Assembly (NCBI GenBank): GCA_951213105.1
Contig: OX578145.1
Coordinates: forward strand, 10,578,610-10,642,609
DNA length: 64,000 bases
Direction of reading: 5' to 3'
DNA from: Amaurobius ferox
Lineage: Eukaryota; Arthropoda; Arachnida; Araneae; Amaurobiidae
The notes under the pieces are model-generated. The model did no database searches and was not told the DNA's origin. It saw only the letters and a list, made by a program, of their open reading frames with translations. Both the position numbers and the translations under genes were made by a program. Below, one piece after another: positions 35,256 to 46,442 of this stretch. Numbering within the stretch: position 1 is the stretch's first letter; each line of letters begins with the position of its first letter.

Positions 35256-35980
35256 TATATATATATATTAATTACAGGGCAATTTACCTTAATTCGATTA
35301 TATAACGCAAATAATGCCAGTCGCTAATTTATATATTTGTGTTCATCCATATTTATTTATTATTTATACTCTTATAGAGAGTGTATATGTTTCTTGAAGC
35401 GAGATATATTCCAGTAATAAAATGCATGGAATGTTCAACTCAAATAATATTCAATCACTTTCACATAAGAAATCTTTCAATCAAATTTTAACCACTTATC
35501 AGTCGTAATTTCCATTTTATTACTATATCTAATAAATGTTTATTTAACTTTTTATTTTTTAATTTTTTTGGTTTTTTTGAGATTTGCTCAAATATATATC
35601 AATATAATTTTTACACGTTTACCATCAATATTATAAAAGACATTATCAATACAGAATACATCAAAAAACAACAATTACTACAATAAAACTTTACTCAGCC
35701 TAACAGATTGCTAAAAGTATGACATACTAATCAACATACGGAAGGCCAACTCTAATCACGCCAGCAGCTCGAGATGAAACCCATGAACACCAAGTCCTAC
35801 ACGTTATAATCGGAAAGGGGGGGGGGAAATTATATGGATGTTGATTAATGCAATTAGCGCACAGCAGCATAATTACAATAACCAGATATAATTGAAAGAT
35901 AAAGAAATTTAAAATTGAATTTTAAGAAAGAAAGCATTTTAGTATTTATGCGCAAGGCAGCAATAAACACTAATTACAAA
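35256..35980. other. Intron with no gene seen
   Basis: AT-rich, with a G run at about 35817-35826. No recognisable repeat until the left inverted repeat of PLE1. Confidence 0.4.
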
Positions 35981-36106
35981 ATATAATATAAAATATTAAG
36001 GATACAAAAGAATTAAGAGAAAGAAGACAGTGTAAGGTGCTTACATAATGGCGGTAAGGGGTAGTGACCTTACACCCCAGTTAACAACGTGCACGTCCTT
36101 GATGCC

Positions 36107-36156
<50 letters not shown>

Positions 36157-36400
36157 CATTGCACTCCTGGACGCCGGCACCGACTGTTGCCGACCTTCGG
36201 AGTGACAATCAAAATTATCACAAAACCATTATAAATGGAGTAGTAAAATAAACTGAAGTATCAATAGATGGAATGAAATCACTGATTTGTCACCAGTTTA
36301 AATACTTCCTCAAGATCTAAATACATTGCTCAAAGCAATGTTGCCATTATTTTCAAAATTCCCAACATAAGACTTACAAAAAGATTTCAAAAGGAATTTA
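35981..36400 (+). repeat. Left inverted repeat of PLE1
   Basis: About 400 bases that match the reverse complement of 38546-38920, including 'gaattaagagaaagaag', 'acaatcaaaattatcacaaa' and 'gatttgtcaccagttt'. A GA microsatellite sits inside (36109-36157). An internal 9-bp inverted repeat (TGTAAGGT..ACCTTACA) lies at 36031-36074. Confidence 0.8.
36109..36157. repeat. (GA)n microsatellite inside the PLE1 repeat
   Basis: About 45 bases of GA replace a position that in the other copy (38790-38800) reads 'gcggcattgc' without a repeat. Confidence 0.85.
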
Positions 36401-36409
36401 AAAAGGATT

Positions 36410-38560
36410 TTAAAAAGTTTTCAAGAAAGAACACAATAGTGATCCATAATTATCATTTTTTTCAAAGAAATTAATTATATAACTTCTCATATAAGGTATT
36501 GGGTACTTTTGTTTAAAAGCTTCCTTTATAAAAGCTTGATCGGTTTTCAGTCTGATGATGTCACTGTTAACAATACGTTTCGTTCTGATAAATCCTCCAA
36601 TGAAAACATTTCTGAATATATTCCTGTGCAAATTAGAATTCCAGTGTATTATTCCTGTAATAGGTATTTTATAGGTTTTTCTTTTGTCATAAATGCTAAT
36701 TATAAGATTGTGATCGCTGAAATCTATACACAGATTCAAAAAGCATACCACATTTTCATTATCACTTGGATTTTCTTCCAAGGTTAAATTAGCAGGATAG
36801 AAATTGAAATCCATTTGAAAGTGTTCGTCTTCGTAACCAATGATCAAATCGTCGACGTAACGGAGATATAATATTTCGTTATTAATGTATGACTGATTTT
36901 CGCAATGATTAAGATAAATATCTGCTAATATAGATGAGCATCCCCCTGCCATGGGGATGCCTTTGATTTGCTGATAGAATGACAAACCGTTAAAAAGATA
37001 GTTTTCATTTATAACTATCTTGATTAAAGATCGGTATTGGTTTATTTCGATAATGTTATTCATTGCAAATTCTTCATATAGTTTGTTCAAAATTTTATAT
37101 AGATCCCCAAGATCAATGTTATTAAATAATTCTTGAAAATAATAAGTCTTAAAGTATAATCTTGCTGGGTGACTCCTTAAGATATCAATGACCTCATTAC
37201 TGTTCTTAATGATGTAGGATCCCCTATTATTAATTTTCTTCATAATAGGTTTCAGGATGTTAAGGAGTATAGTATTTGCTTTGGTAAGGTATGTATTAAA
37301 TCCCACTGTTACAGGTCTGAATCGTATAGGGGTTTTATGTAGTTTAGGTATATTTATTAGATACAGGCACTTTACACTTCCTGTATACTTGATTCTGGCT
37401 TTTAGGTATAAGGCTTTAATCCTGTTGGTAATCACAATGGTTGGCGATCCCACGATTCGATATAATACATCATTTTCATAATTGGTTCGCAGGGTTTTGA
37501 TATATAGGTACTTACAGGTGAATGCATAATTTCCTGCAACTTTATCTGTATAAGTAATTATAAATTGTTCTTGTAATTTCTTGAGTTTCTGCATGTTTAG
37601 TTTAACACCATCATTATAGGCATAAAAAGTTTTATAGTAAAATTTAAAATCATACATAATCATAGATCGCTATTTGTTGAAGGTACCATCAGGAATGCTA
37701 TATTTGATTGACATTCTATAAATAAAATTGTCCAGATCGTTCGCGAATGTTTCAAAGTGATTTCCCCTGTGAGGATTGCGATATTTTGTTCCCATTTGGA
37801 ATGCCTTTTTTAATTCAGGATCATCTATTACGTTGATATTGCCAGTAATGATGTGTCTTATCACTTTATCCTGGTAAGGACTTTGATCACAATGACATTT
37901 TTCTTCATTTTCTGGCATAAGGTGTTGGCTCAGATAATTATAATTAAATATGCATCTACCCAAAGGTATTTCGTATCGATATGAAGTTTCGATTTTTAAA
38001 TTTAGTATTGGCAGATGTTTCTGGTGGATGTTCATTATTCTACCAAATGGAATATGATTAAAAGTTTTATTTTGAAATAACACAGTAAAATATTCCATAA
38101 AACGATTTTTTACTTCTTGATCACTTTGCAATTCCAAACATAGGTATTTAGAACGTCTTTTCAACCAGTCACTTAAGGTGGCGATATTTAACTTCTGTAA
38201 TGAAGTCAATTCCCTTTCAAACATCAACTTTTTTAGACCATATATTCCACATTTTTATCATATATATTCTTCCTATGCTTAAAACATATTGTTTAATGTG
38301 TTCAACTTTATGATCATTATAGTTGTAAAGATACTGTATAAATTGGTTAAAAGAATCTTTGCATTCGTCAAAACTTTGTTTTTCTTTTTTTGCTTCTAAA
38401 CCATCTACAACGGGTGTTTTTATTGCAATTATTTACAATAACATTATTAATGTTTGAATTATAAAATTCACTATTATGTGATTTGTTAAACAACAATGAA
38501 TTTAAGCCATATGGATATATCGAATTGCGTTGCATTATGTGCATGTTTTTAAATTCCTTT
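36410..38560 (-). pseudogene. PLE1: Penelope-like element, RT region with one stop and a dead motif A
   Basis: Penelope-like reverse transcriptase, a retroelement polymerase related to telomerase. From 38227 the frame covers the N-terminal part (IPLGRCIFNYN, HIITGNINVI, GTKYRNPHRG), stops at a TAG (37670-37672), and continues in the same frame to 36410. Visible motifs: DKVAGNYAFTCKYLY, RFRPVTVGFNTY, GIPMAGGCSSILADIYL and RYVDDLII. Where PLE2 to PLE4 read FDFKDLF or CDFKDLF, this copy reads YYFQELF, losing the motif A aspartate. Upstream (38228-38530) frameshifted remnants include the IYPYGLN linker. No GIY-YIG endonuclease is found. It lies between inverted repeats. Confidence 0.85.
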
Positions 38561-38907
38561 TTAAATCTTTTTGTAAGTTTTACATTGGGAATTTTGAAAA
38601 TAATGGCAACATTGCCTTGAGCGATGTATTTAGATCTTGAGGAAGTATTTAAACTGGTGACAAATCAGTGATTTCATTCCATCCATTGATACAGTTTATT
38701 TTACTACTCCATTTATAATGGTTTTGTGATAATTTTGATTGTCACTCTGAAGGTCGGCAACAGTCGGTGCTGGCGTCCAGGAGTGCAATGCCGCGACATC
38801 AAGGACGTGCATGTTAACTGGGGTGTAAGGTTACTACCCCTTACTGCCATTATGTAAGCACCTTACACTGCCTTCTTTCTCTTAATTCTTTTGCATCCTC
38901 AATATTT

Positions 38908-38920
<13 letters not shown>
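38546..38920 (-). repeat. Right inverted repeat of PLE1
   Basis: Reverse complement of 35981-36400 without the GA tract. The outer end runs into a (TA)n tract at 38912-38942. Confidence 0.8.
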
Positions 38921-38942
<22 letters not shown>

Positions 38943-38944
38943 AG

Positions 38945-39706
38945 AAAATTTTTTTAACATATGATAATAATAGTGAAGATGAATATTGAACTAATTATCA
39001 AACATTTAAGTTATATATAAATAGTAAAATAGTGTAGTTAACATTGCAATTTCTTAAGGCTCACCCATTTATTTCCATTATTTATGCTTTTACCGTTATA
39101 ATCAGAAGAGGAAAACTTATCACTCGGGAAGTGACAAAAATGACAAATTTACATTTTTATGAAGTCAAAACTACATTTAATATCATTAACAAATATATTT
39201 TTTAGAGTTTTTTGTTGAAAAATATGTAGAATAGATTGCATTCTAAACAAATACTGTAAAAAATATCTATCTTATTTATTATTATTTTAAAGCTTAAAAT
39301 TGACAATTATCAAATAGTCAGCTATACATGTATAAAACTAAAGATTTCCAAGTTCAGGTATTGGAATAGTTATTCACAATATATGCATTCAAATATAATA
39401 AAATTTTAAACTTGCAATGTTAGTTTTTTTATTTTAAAATGAAAATATGTTAATATTTTTAAACATTTTACATCCTTTAAAATCTAATATCACCCTTAAA
39501 GGGCATTTTCTTCTATTATGTAGAAAATATTATTAGAAAACTATATTATACATCAAATATAGAATAGGTATTCTACAGGCTTAACCTTGCTTACAACTGC
39601 AGGATACGCATTTCTTAATAAAAATTATGTTTTCTCTGGCAATTTTAGAATTTCCTGTTAGAGTGGTAACCCTGTTTCAAATTTATGAATAAAATAAACA
39701 AAATAC
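38945..39706. other. Intron with no gene seen
   Basis: AT-rich DNA between PLE1 and the exon at 39707-39820; no repeat match. Confidence 0.4.
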
Positions 39707-39820
39707 CTCTTGCTTCAATCTCAATACTTTCACATGCTTTTCCTGGAATACGTGCCGAATTTTCAATACTGCAAAAAGAAGTTTGCGTTTGAATTCCAAT
39801 GAATGTGAATGCCCAGGCAT
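39707..39820 (-). CDS. ATRX/XNP-like gene, internal exon
   Basis: The exon is exactly 114 bases (38 codons), phase 0 at both ends, reading MPGHSHSLEFKRKLL and then a basic, probably helical segment (KIRHVFQEKHVKVLRLKQE). The acceptor ends ttttgtag and the donor is GAG|GTATTT. Another reading frame stays open across the exon on the same strand, but only this frame joins its neighbours without stops. No enzyme motif is visible; a structural or interaction role in the C-terminal tail is inference. Confidence 0.68.
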
Positions 39821-42800
39821 CTACAAAATAAAAAGAAGTCATTTACTTTACAAAGACAACAAATATGCATATAAAATTACAAATATGTACATAAAATTAT
39901 AAATATGTACATAGCTTTACAAATATGTATATAAAATTAAAAGTCTGACTGTTCCATTAAAAAAAAAAAAAAAAAAATTGGTATGGTTATTCTTTACTTT
40001 AGTGTGGGAAGTGGTCCATGAGTTGAAAAAAATGTTGTGGTGCTCAGAGTCAGCAGTAAATCCTTCATTTCCATCACTGTTTTAAAAAGCAAGTAAGTTA
40101 AAAATACACATTGGTTATATGGTCTCATAGCCCTCTCAGCCCCATAGCAATATATAAGCACCCTGCTCCACATATTTGTATTTTTATACATGCCTGCCAA
40201 TTATACTCGAAAATCTAGTATTTTAGCACATAAGTTTGTAATATGAAATTATTTTGTAGATATGTTGTTTCAAAAGTTATAGTTAAAAACTTATAAATAT
40301 TATTTCCAATTGAATAAATCATTGTTTTAATATTTTTCAGAAAATGTCCCTTCATTTTATTCTTAATATATTTGAAACAAATTCCCATATAAAATACAGG
40401 ATAAATGTAATTAACTGGAGTATGACTCAACTCAACTTTTTCATACCATGATCCATTTTAAAGCAGACTGCATGTTTTTTTTTTTTTTTTTTTTAAATCT
40501 GTACCGTTGGTCCAAATGATCATGGCTATAGTATGTTATCCTTCATAAAAGGTAACATGCTATAATTGATTAATACAACAAAAAATAATAATAAATAAAT
40601 AAATAAATTAAAAAAAAAAAAGATACCAGATTTGACAATGTACTTCCGAAGGGAGCTAATGATGGCACAAATACAACATTGTATCGCTGGTAGTTTGTTT
40701 TCTTAACAATGATTGAAACTGTAAAGTTTTGTGATCATTGGGATAAATAACATCTTTTATGTATAATTATGTTATATTTTATCCTATGCTGCCACATTAA
40801 AAAAAATATAAAATTTTGAATAAGTTTTTGCTCAAACTGTTGCAACTATCGTGTACACAAGAAATCAAAGACAAATAACAGACAGATGGACATCAAGTTA
40901 AAAATAAAAATGTGTTTAGGAGGTACTAAAACACATATTGGCATCAAAATCTTGAAATCAAAAATTTTTATGAAAACGATACTTCCTCTATACTATTATT
41001 CTATAGTATGGGAAAATAAAAATTATTTTTAGTAGGTGCAGATATGGTTTTTGGCCGATTATAGTGATTTTTGCCAATGCACAGGATGTAATTTCAGTTT
41101 CACAGGGAATTTCATCTAAAACTTTTTTTTAAAAATAAAAGGGGGGGGGGGGGGGAAGAGGCAGAGAGATTCACATATTTATTTGGAGATTGGCAGAAAA
41201 TTAAAAAAATCAGAAAATTAGGAGAAAAAGCAGAGAATAGCAGCTATGGTTTAGTATTTGGAAAAGGTAGTATTTTTATTTAATCATACATGCTTGCACA
41301 AAAATCAGGCTTTATTAGTCACTACTATTCTTTACTTGAATATCTCAAAATCATTTCAGAGATCATATTAAAAAATGACATTTTCAACACTTGGTAACAA
41401 AACTTTAGTGGATCAAATTTGCATTTGGAGAGCGGGTGCAAATGAAGTAGAGCATCTGGCAAAATACCATTTCTTTTGTGTCATCTCAAAATTTGTGCAC
41501 ATTATGTGATATAGTGCATGAGTAAAAGCTTTAAAGTCACATATGACACATAGATGTAAATAAAAATAGATATTAGGTCTTAGTCTCATCTACAAAAAAC
41601 AAAAATCATGTAGGAATTGTAATTCCTTTTTGATTCACGATTCTAAGAAAATAACTTCCTGCACATGCATATTGCAAAGGAAATTTCTTCATGTAATCTT
41701 TACTTAGTATGTTCTGAATTTAAGAAGTTATTTGTGTTTGTACACATCTTGGTTTGATTTCTAATTATTAATTACTTTTATAGATGAATAGAAAATGTAC
41801 CCAACGTTACCTAGAATTTATGATGCAAACCTCTGATAAAAACTACACCGGAACTCAATAAGTGAATTCGTGAAAACCAAAGAATGTTTTAACATTATGC
41901 TAGTTTATAACAAAAAGTAAAATAAAACACTGTACTGAGTGCATACATGGCTAAGTTATGACAGCTCATCTTAAATCCTGTGGAACACCAGGTACATTTT
42001 TATAAAAAGGGTTGTTTATTATGACTCACTGATCACAAAACTTCAATTGAAAGATTTTTCAACCCTTTAAAATAAAGGGTAATATGCTATAATTCTGATC
42101 ATTTGGACACTACAATACAGATTAAAAAAAAAAATTCTTGTAAAATCTGCAAAAAAAAACACACAAGGATTAAAATTGCAGTTTTGCCAAAGTATTAAAA
42201 AGCAAGACGTAGGACGATCTAATCATTATAACAGTACACAGTGCAGTGATTAAACAAGTCGTAGGAAATTTTTGATCCCAAGTAAGAAAATGTTATCACT
42301 GCTGGCGATAGTGAATCTTGCACTTTAAAATGAATTGTACAAACAAAACTAATTACCAAACTTTGTACTTTGTCACAACATCAGAACAGTAACAACCGAA
42401 TCACTAAAAACCAATGAGCAATCTCAGTTCAGATTCCAATGTGTCATTTTCTGAAAGCTTGTTTTGGGCATAGATTGGAACAATTTTAATAGAAAAGAAA
42501 GTTTGTAAGCATGCTGGTGCAGTTGCATATTATTGACACATGCCTAACATAACTGGATATGTCTGTTTTGAGCAGGCAATTTTAAAATAAATAAAAATTA
42601 TGGGTGATAATGGTCTGTTTTTTTTTTTTTTTTGTAAATAATTAAAAATCAATTATCATTATTATTTTTTTAATTTTTGAATATTTTGGGCACATACCAA
42701 GATCTTACCTCCTTATTAAAGAAAAAAAAGAGACTTTCTAGGCCAAGAATTGGTATTTTAAATTGATATACATACATACATGATCAGATGTACTTTATTA

Positions 42801-42850
42801 GTGTAGATTAAAAAAAATAAAGAACTGTCAATAGGGAACAATTACAATAC
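39821..42850. other. Intron with family C fragments and simple repeats
   Basis: 40490-41020 is family C-like ('ctatagtatgttatcctt', 'gtaaagttttgtgatca', 'atggacatcaagttaaa', a hairpin at 40979-41016), and 42040-42110 holds a further short piece. Poly-A at 39961-39977, poly-T at 40477-40495, poly-G at about 41140-41153. No coding signature. Confidence 0.5.
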
Positions 42851-42963
42851 CTCAGAATTTAATCGCTCATAAAGATTTTCTACTATGACCTTCAAGTCTG
42901 GTATCATTCTCCCTTCGTAGTCCATAGATGTGAAATCCGGCTCTTTGGCAAAAGCATTCATAT
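42851..42963 (-). CDS. ATRX/XNP-like gene, internal exon
   Basis: The exon encodes 38 residues, from DMNAFAKEPDF to VENLYERLNSE, with the first codon split across the upstream splice. The acceptor ends attttag and the donor is GAG|GTATTG. The exon ends in phase 0, matching the next exon. The residues are charged and partly helical, with no catalytic motif. The intron before it (42964-63468) holds PLE2 to PLE4, piggyBac, mariner and LINE insertions; the intron after it (39821-42850) is short and holds only a family C repeat. It was recognised by splice sites, phase and amino-acid composition rather than by similarity. Confidence 0.7.
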
Positions 42964-44325
42964 CTAAAATATGAAGAAATAATTAGCAGCAGGTAAATGA
43001 AGAATAAAAGAAATAAATAAGTAAAAAATAACATTTTTTATAAGAAAGAAAACTCAAACATGGAAATAAAATTCAGAGTTTTTTAAAATTCTTGTGAAAA
43101 TTCCAGTCTGAATCATAGTATTTTGTAATGGTACAAAAAAAAAAAAAAAATATGGAAAATAATCCTTATAAAATAATTTGAATCTTTCAAGAAAACAAAA
43201 CAAAGGCTTTTTTAGTGTTTTGTTGTCTAATTTCCAGGTTTTTAATGAGTTTTTTTCTTCTATTTTGAGATGAATTTACATTCCTTGAGGATTTCAGTTT
43301 TTCCCTGTTCCTCTGAGGTGTATGCACAGTAGGATGGACTAAAACAGGGGGTTAAAACTTTCCCCCAAAACTTAAGTCCATATGTGAGAAAGTGGTCTGA
43401 GTTTTATTCACTCTGAAAAATTTCAGTTAAACAGCACAATATTTTCTGGCTCAACGGCTTTAAAAATTAAAAAAATCTTTTAAAATGCTTAAGAAACTTG
43501 CAAGAAATGACACAAAAAGTCTTCCAAAATGCTAAATTGTGATGCAGTTATAATATAAATGAGAAAGAAAAGATAAAATTTTGTTGACTTTCCAAAATAG
43601 AGCCACTCAGGGAAAAATAATTATATCTGGGAGTGTAGGGAAAACCCCAATTCACCACATCCAGAGCAAAAAAGAAATAAAAAACATCATAGAAAATGAG
43701 GAGTGTATCAAGAATGTTTTCCTAACTAAAAATGACAGCATAGTTGTCAACTCATGTATGTATGCTAGACGGAGATCACAAATTTTTAATAAGATTTTAA
43801 TGAGATAATAATTTTTAACATGCTTTTGGAGATCACTAATTTCTGTGAAAATCCTACTTCAGGGTTCATGTCCATTTTTCAAAATGAAATTCCCTGAGTT
43901 TTCCAAGTTTTCCCTGTTCTCTCCTACAAAATTTTTCAGGTACTGCGTAATACTATTTTAATGCCAATTTCAAAAAATAATTTTAGATTTAACTGATATT
44001 TACCATGAATACATAACAGTGAGTAAAAAGAACATTCAAAATAACTCAAAATTTTTCATATTTGTATACAATTTTATCTGTATATACAGCACAACCTCGA
44101 AAATTAGGTTTAGCAATGTATTTATAGATATGAATATATCAATTTTAAGATATCCTTGCCAAAATGATTGCTGTTTAATTTGCCTAAATCATTATTTTAA
44201 TACCACTTTTTGGAAAATATCCCTTCTAAAGGTTCATACCCATTTTTCAAAATAGGAAAATATGTATTATGCAAAAATAATAAAAAAATGAATCTCAATA
44301 AGTAACCAGAATATAAAAATAAGGT
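42964..44325. other. Intron with no gene seen
   Basis: AT-rich, with CAGGGAA-type repeat words at 43205-43320 and 43860-43945. The plus frame at 43581-43808 (75 codons) has no recognisable domain. Confidence 0.4.
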
Positions 44326-44800
44326 AGTCTAGTCAATCTAATATGCAACATTTAGAAGATGGATGGGAAAAGATACTAATGGACTCTTGGTGATTCACGT
44401 AAACATATGAAAAAATAATTAAAAAATCAACCCTTAATAGTAGCCAAAATATGAAAAAAAGTTAGTTTAGTCAATCTAATATGCAACATTTAGAAGATGG
44501 GCATGTATGGAAAAGATACTAATGGATTTTTTGCGATTCACGGGAATATAAAGTGAATTGCGTAATTGCGCTATTTATGTGAAAATAATTAAAAAATTAA
44601 TCTTAATAATTAATCAGAATATAAAAATAGGCTAGTTTAGCCAATCTAATATGCAATATTTAGAAGATAGAGATAGATGGAAAAATATACTTATTGACTT
44701 TCGGCGATTCACGAGAACATAAATTGAATTGTGCAATTACACTGCTTATGCACAAATAATTATAAAAATAATTATCCAGCGATTTATGTGAAATTTAACA
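44326..44800. repeat. Tandem repeat, about 140-165 bp period, 3 copies
   Basis: Units start with 'tagtctagtcaatctaatat' at about 44326, then 44466 and 44632. They share 'gcaacatttagaagat', 'tggaaaagatactaatgga' and 'gcgattcacg'. Non-coding. Confidence 0.75.
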
Positions 44801-44868
44801 TACATTTATTACTTCCATGAAAAAAAGAAAAACGATCTTTTACTTTCCACGTAGCGGTAAATCATCAT

Positions 44869-45015
44869 TGTCACAGTGATTTGATTGGCATTAATGTCCA
44901 TGCGGTTATAAATGCCCGCTGTCACGTCAATTTGATTGGCATTAACGAATATGTGGCCATCCCCGTTGTTACGTTGATTTGGTTAACATTACCATGCACG
45001 CAGCCGTAAATTGAC
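44869..45015. repeat. Tandem repeat, about 50 bp period, 3 copies
   Basis: Units begin at about 44869, 44919 and 44967 with TTGTCAC.GT.ATTTGATTGG and contain GGCATTAA followed by an ATG-rich 'tatgcggccat' part. Divergent copies, non-coding. Confidence 0.65.
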
Positions 45016-45730
45016 ATTGGCCTTCATAGAAGACAATTTTCCATAGAAAACTATGCAAATTCCATAATCCACAGTATGAGGAAGTTTCCCATAGAAACTA
45101 TGGAGAATCCATAGTAATCGGCATCTCCATGAGCAGTCGGTAAGTTGAAAATTACCTGATTTTTCCAGAATTTTGAACAAAAAATCGATTTAGTTCACTT
45201 TAGTTCACATTTAGTTCACTTCCAAATTCCCTGTAAATTTCCAGTTTTCCCGATTTCCAGAGTGTGCACAAACCCTGTGCTTCCTAGCCTGTGTCCATAG
45301 TAGAGATATAGAAGATTCTATATGCACTGAATGGATAATACACAACATTCAGCTAAAAGTTAAATTAGAAGACATTACAGAAGAACTAAGTGAGCAAGAA
45401 ATACTATGGAGTGATCACTAAGTCTAAAATTCCTAAGCCTAAGTCTAAAAGCACAGAAAATATTCCTTAAAATTTTAGTATTCAGAGCTAATATTTATCA
45501 ACACGAACTAAAATTACATTAATATACATTAAATGAATGTAAAGAGCATGATAATAACACCCACCCACACAAACATATATATATATATATAAAAAATACC
45601 ATAGCAAACTTTAAAAATTATGAAACTTTGCAATAATGCAAATGTAAAAATTGAATAATTAGGAATGACAAAACAAAATTCATTTAATTTATTGCACAAA
45701 TGCAGCTAATAAATAAAATGATTTCAATAA
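45016..45730. other. Intron with no gene seen
   Basis: AT-rich, with a short (TA)n tract near 45572-45590. No coding. Confidence 0.4.
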
Positions 45731-46239
45731 GAAAAAAAAGGTTTGAAGATCCAATGAAAGAAAAGTGAGAAGCTGTAACATGAAAATTCAACTACCTAAC
45801 AGGCTTACGAAATAAAAGTATAAATCGATAAATCTTCAAGCATATGGAAAAAAATAAAAAAACAAATAAATAAAATAAATATCGAATCAATAAGTTAATG
45901 AAAAGTATCTAAATATAAAGGTATGGAATCGAAAAAAGAATAACAAACAAAATCAAGTACAAACGCTATACACGTGGACAAGGCTCTAAGCCTAAATCAT
46001 GAATTGTTTGTTCACTTCTATAAAAATCGTAATCATGTCCAAGTTTTTTGTAGAAGCAAACACAAAAATGTATGTTTCTGAAGAAATAGATAGATTATAT
46101 CTATAAACTATTTCTACTTGGACGACATACATAAATAAGAAAAATAAAAGGAAAAATGGATACCAAAAATATTGACTGAAAAAACACACTAACCTAGTAA
46201 GCACGGGAACACAGAAAGAAGTGACAAGTGTTGCCATTC
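45731..46239 (+). repeat. Left inverted repeat of PLE2
   Basis: 509 bases that are the reverse complement of 52042-52549 almost throughout, for example 'agtgacaagtgttgccat', 'ctattt ctacttgga'-type and 'cttcaagcatatgg' segments. The frame at 45992-46237 and its mirror at 52092-52277 are just the repeat read through. Confidence 0.88.
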
Positions 46240-46442
46240 ACAAAGGAATAAGATATATTGTTGCCATTCGTAAGAAATAAATAACAGTAATACGAAAAGA
46301 CATGTACAAAAGATAATATACCATCAAGAGGGGGCAATAATAGAAAGGCAAATGTCTAAGTGGATGTATAAATAAAATATAATTAAAACAAGAGAAGGGA
46401 GATGTCAGGCTAAAATTTAAAGCAATATTAAATAAATAAAAT

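Noticed and set aside
37670..37672. In-frame stop in PLE1 as a recoded selenocysteine
   Set aside because: Some permuted Penelope-like elements are reported to use UGA recoding, but this codon is TAG and no insertion element is seen.
43581..43808. 75-codon plus frame in the intron
   Set aside because: Reasonable composition but no family match, no splice context and opposite orientation to the host gene.
46000..46237. 81-codon frame with a hydrophobic FLLFFLFMYVV stretch, mirrored at 52092-52277
   Set aside because: It is the PLE2 inverted repeat read through; no start context and no conservation beyond the DNA repeat itself.
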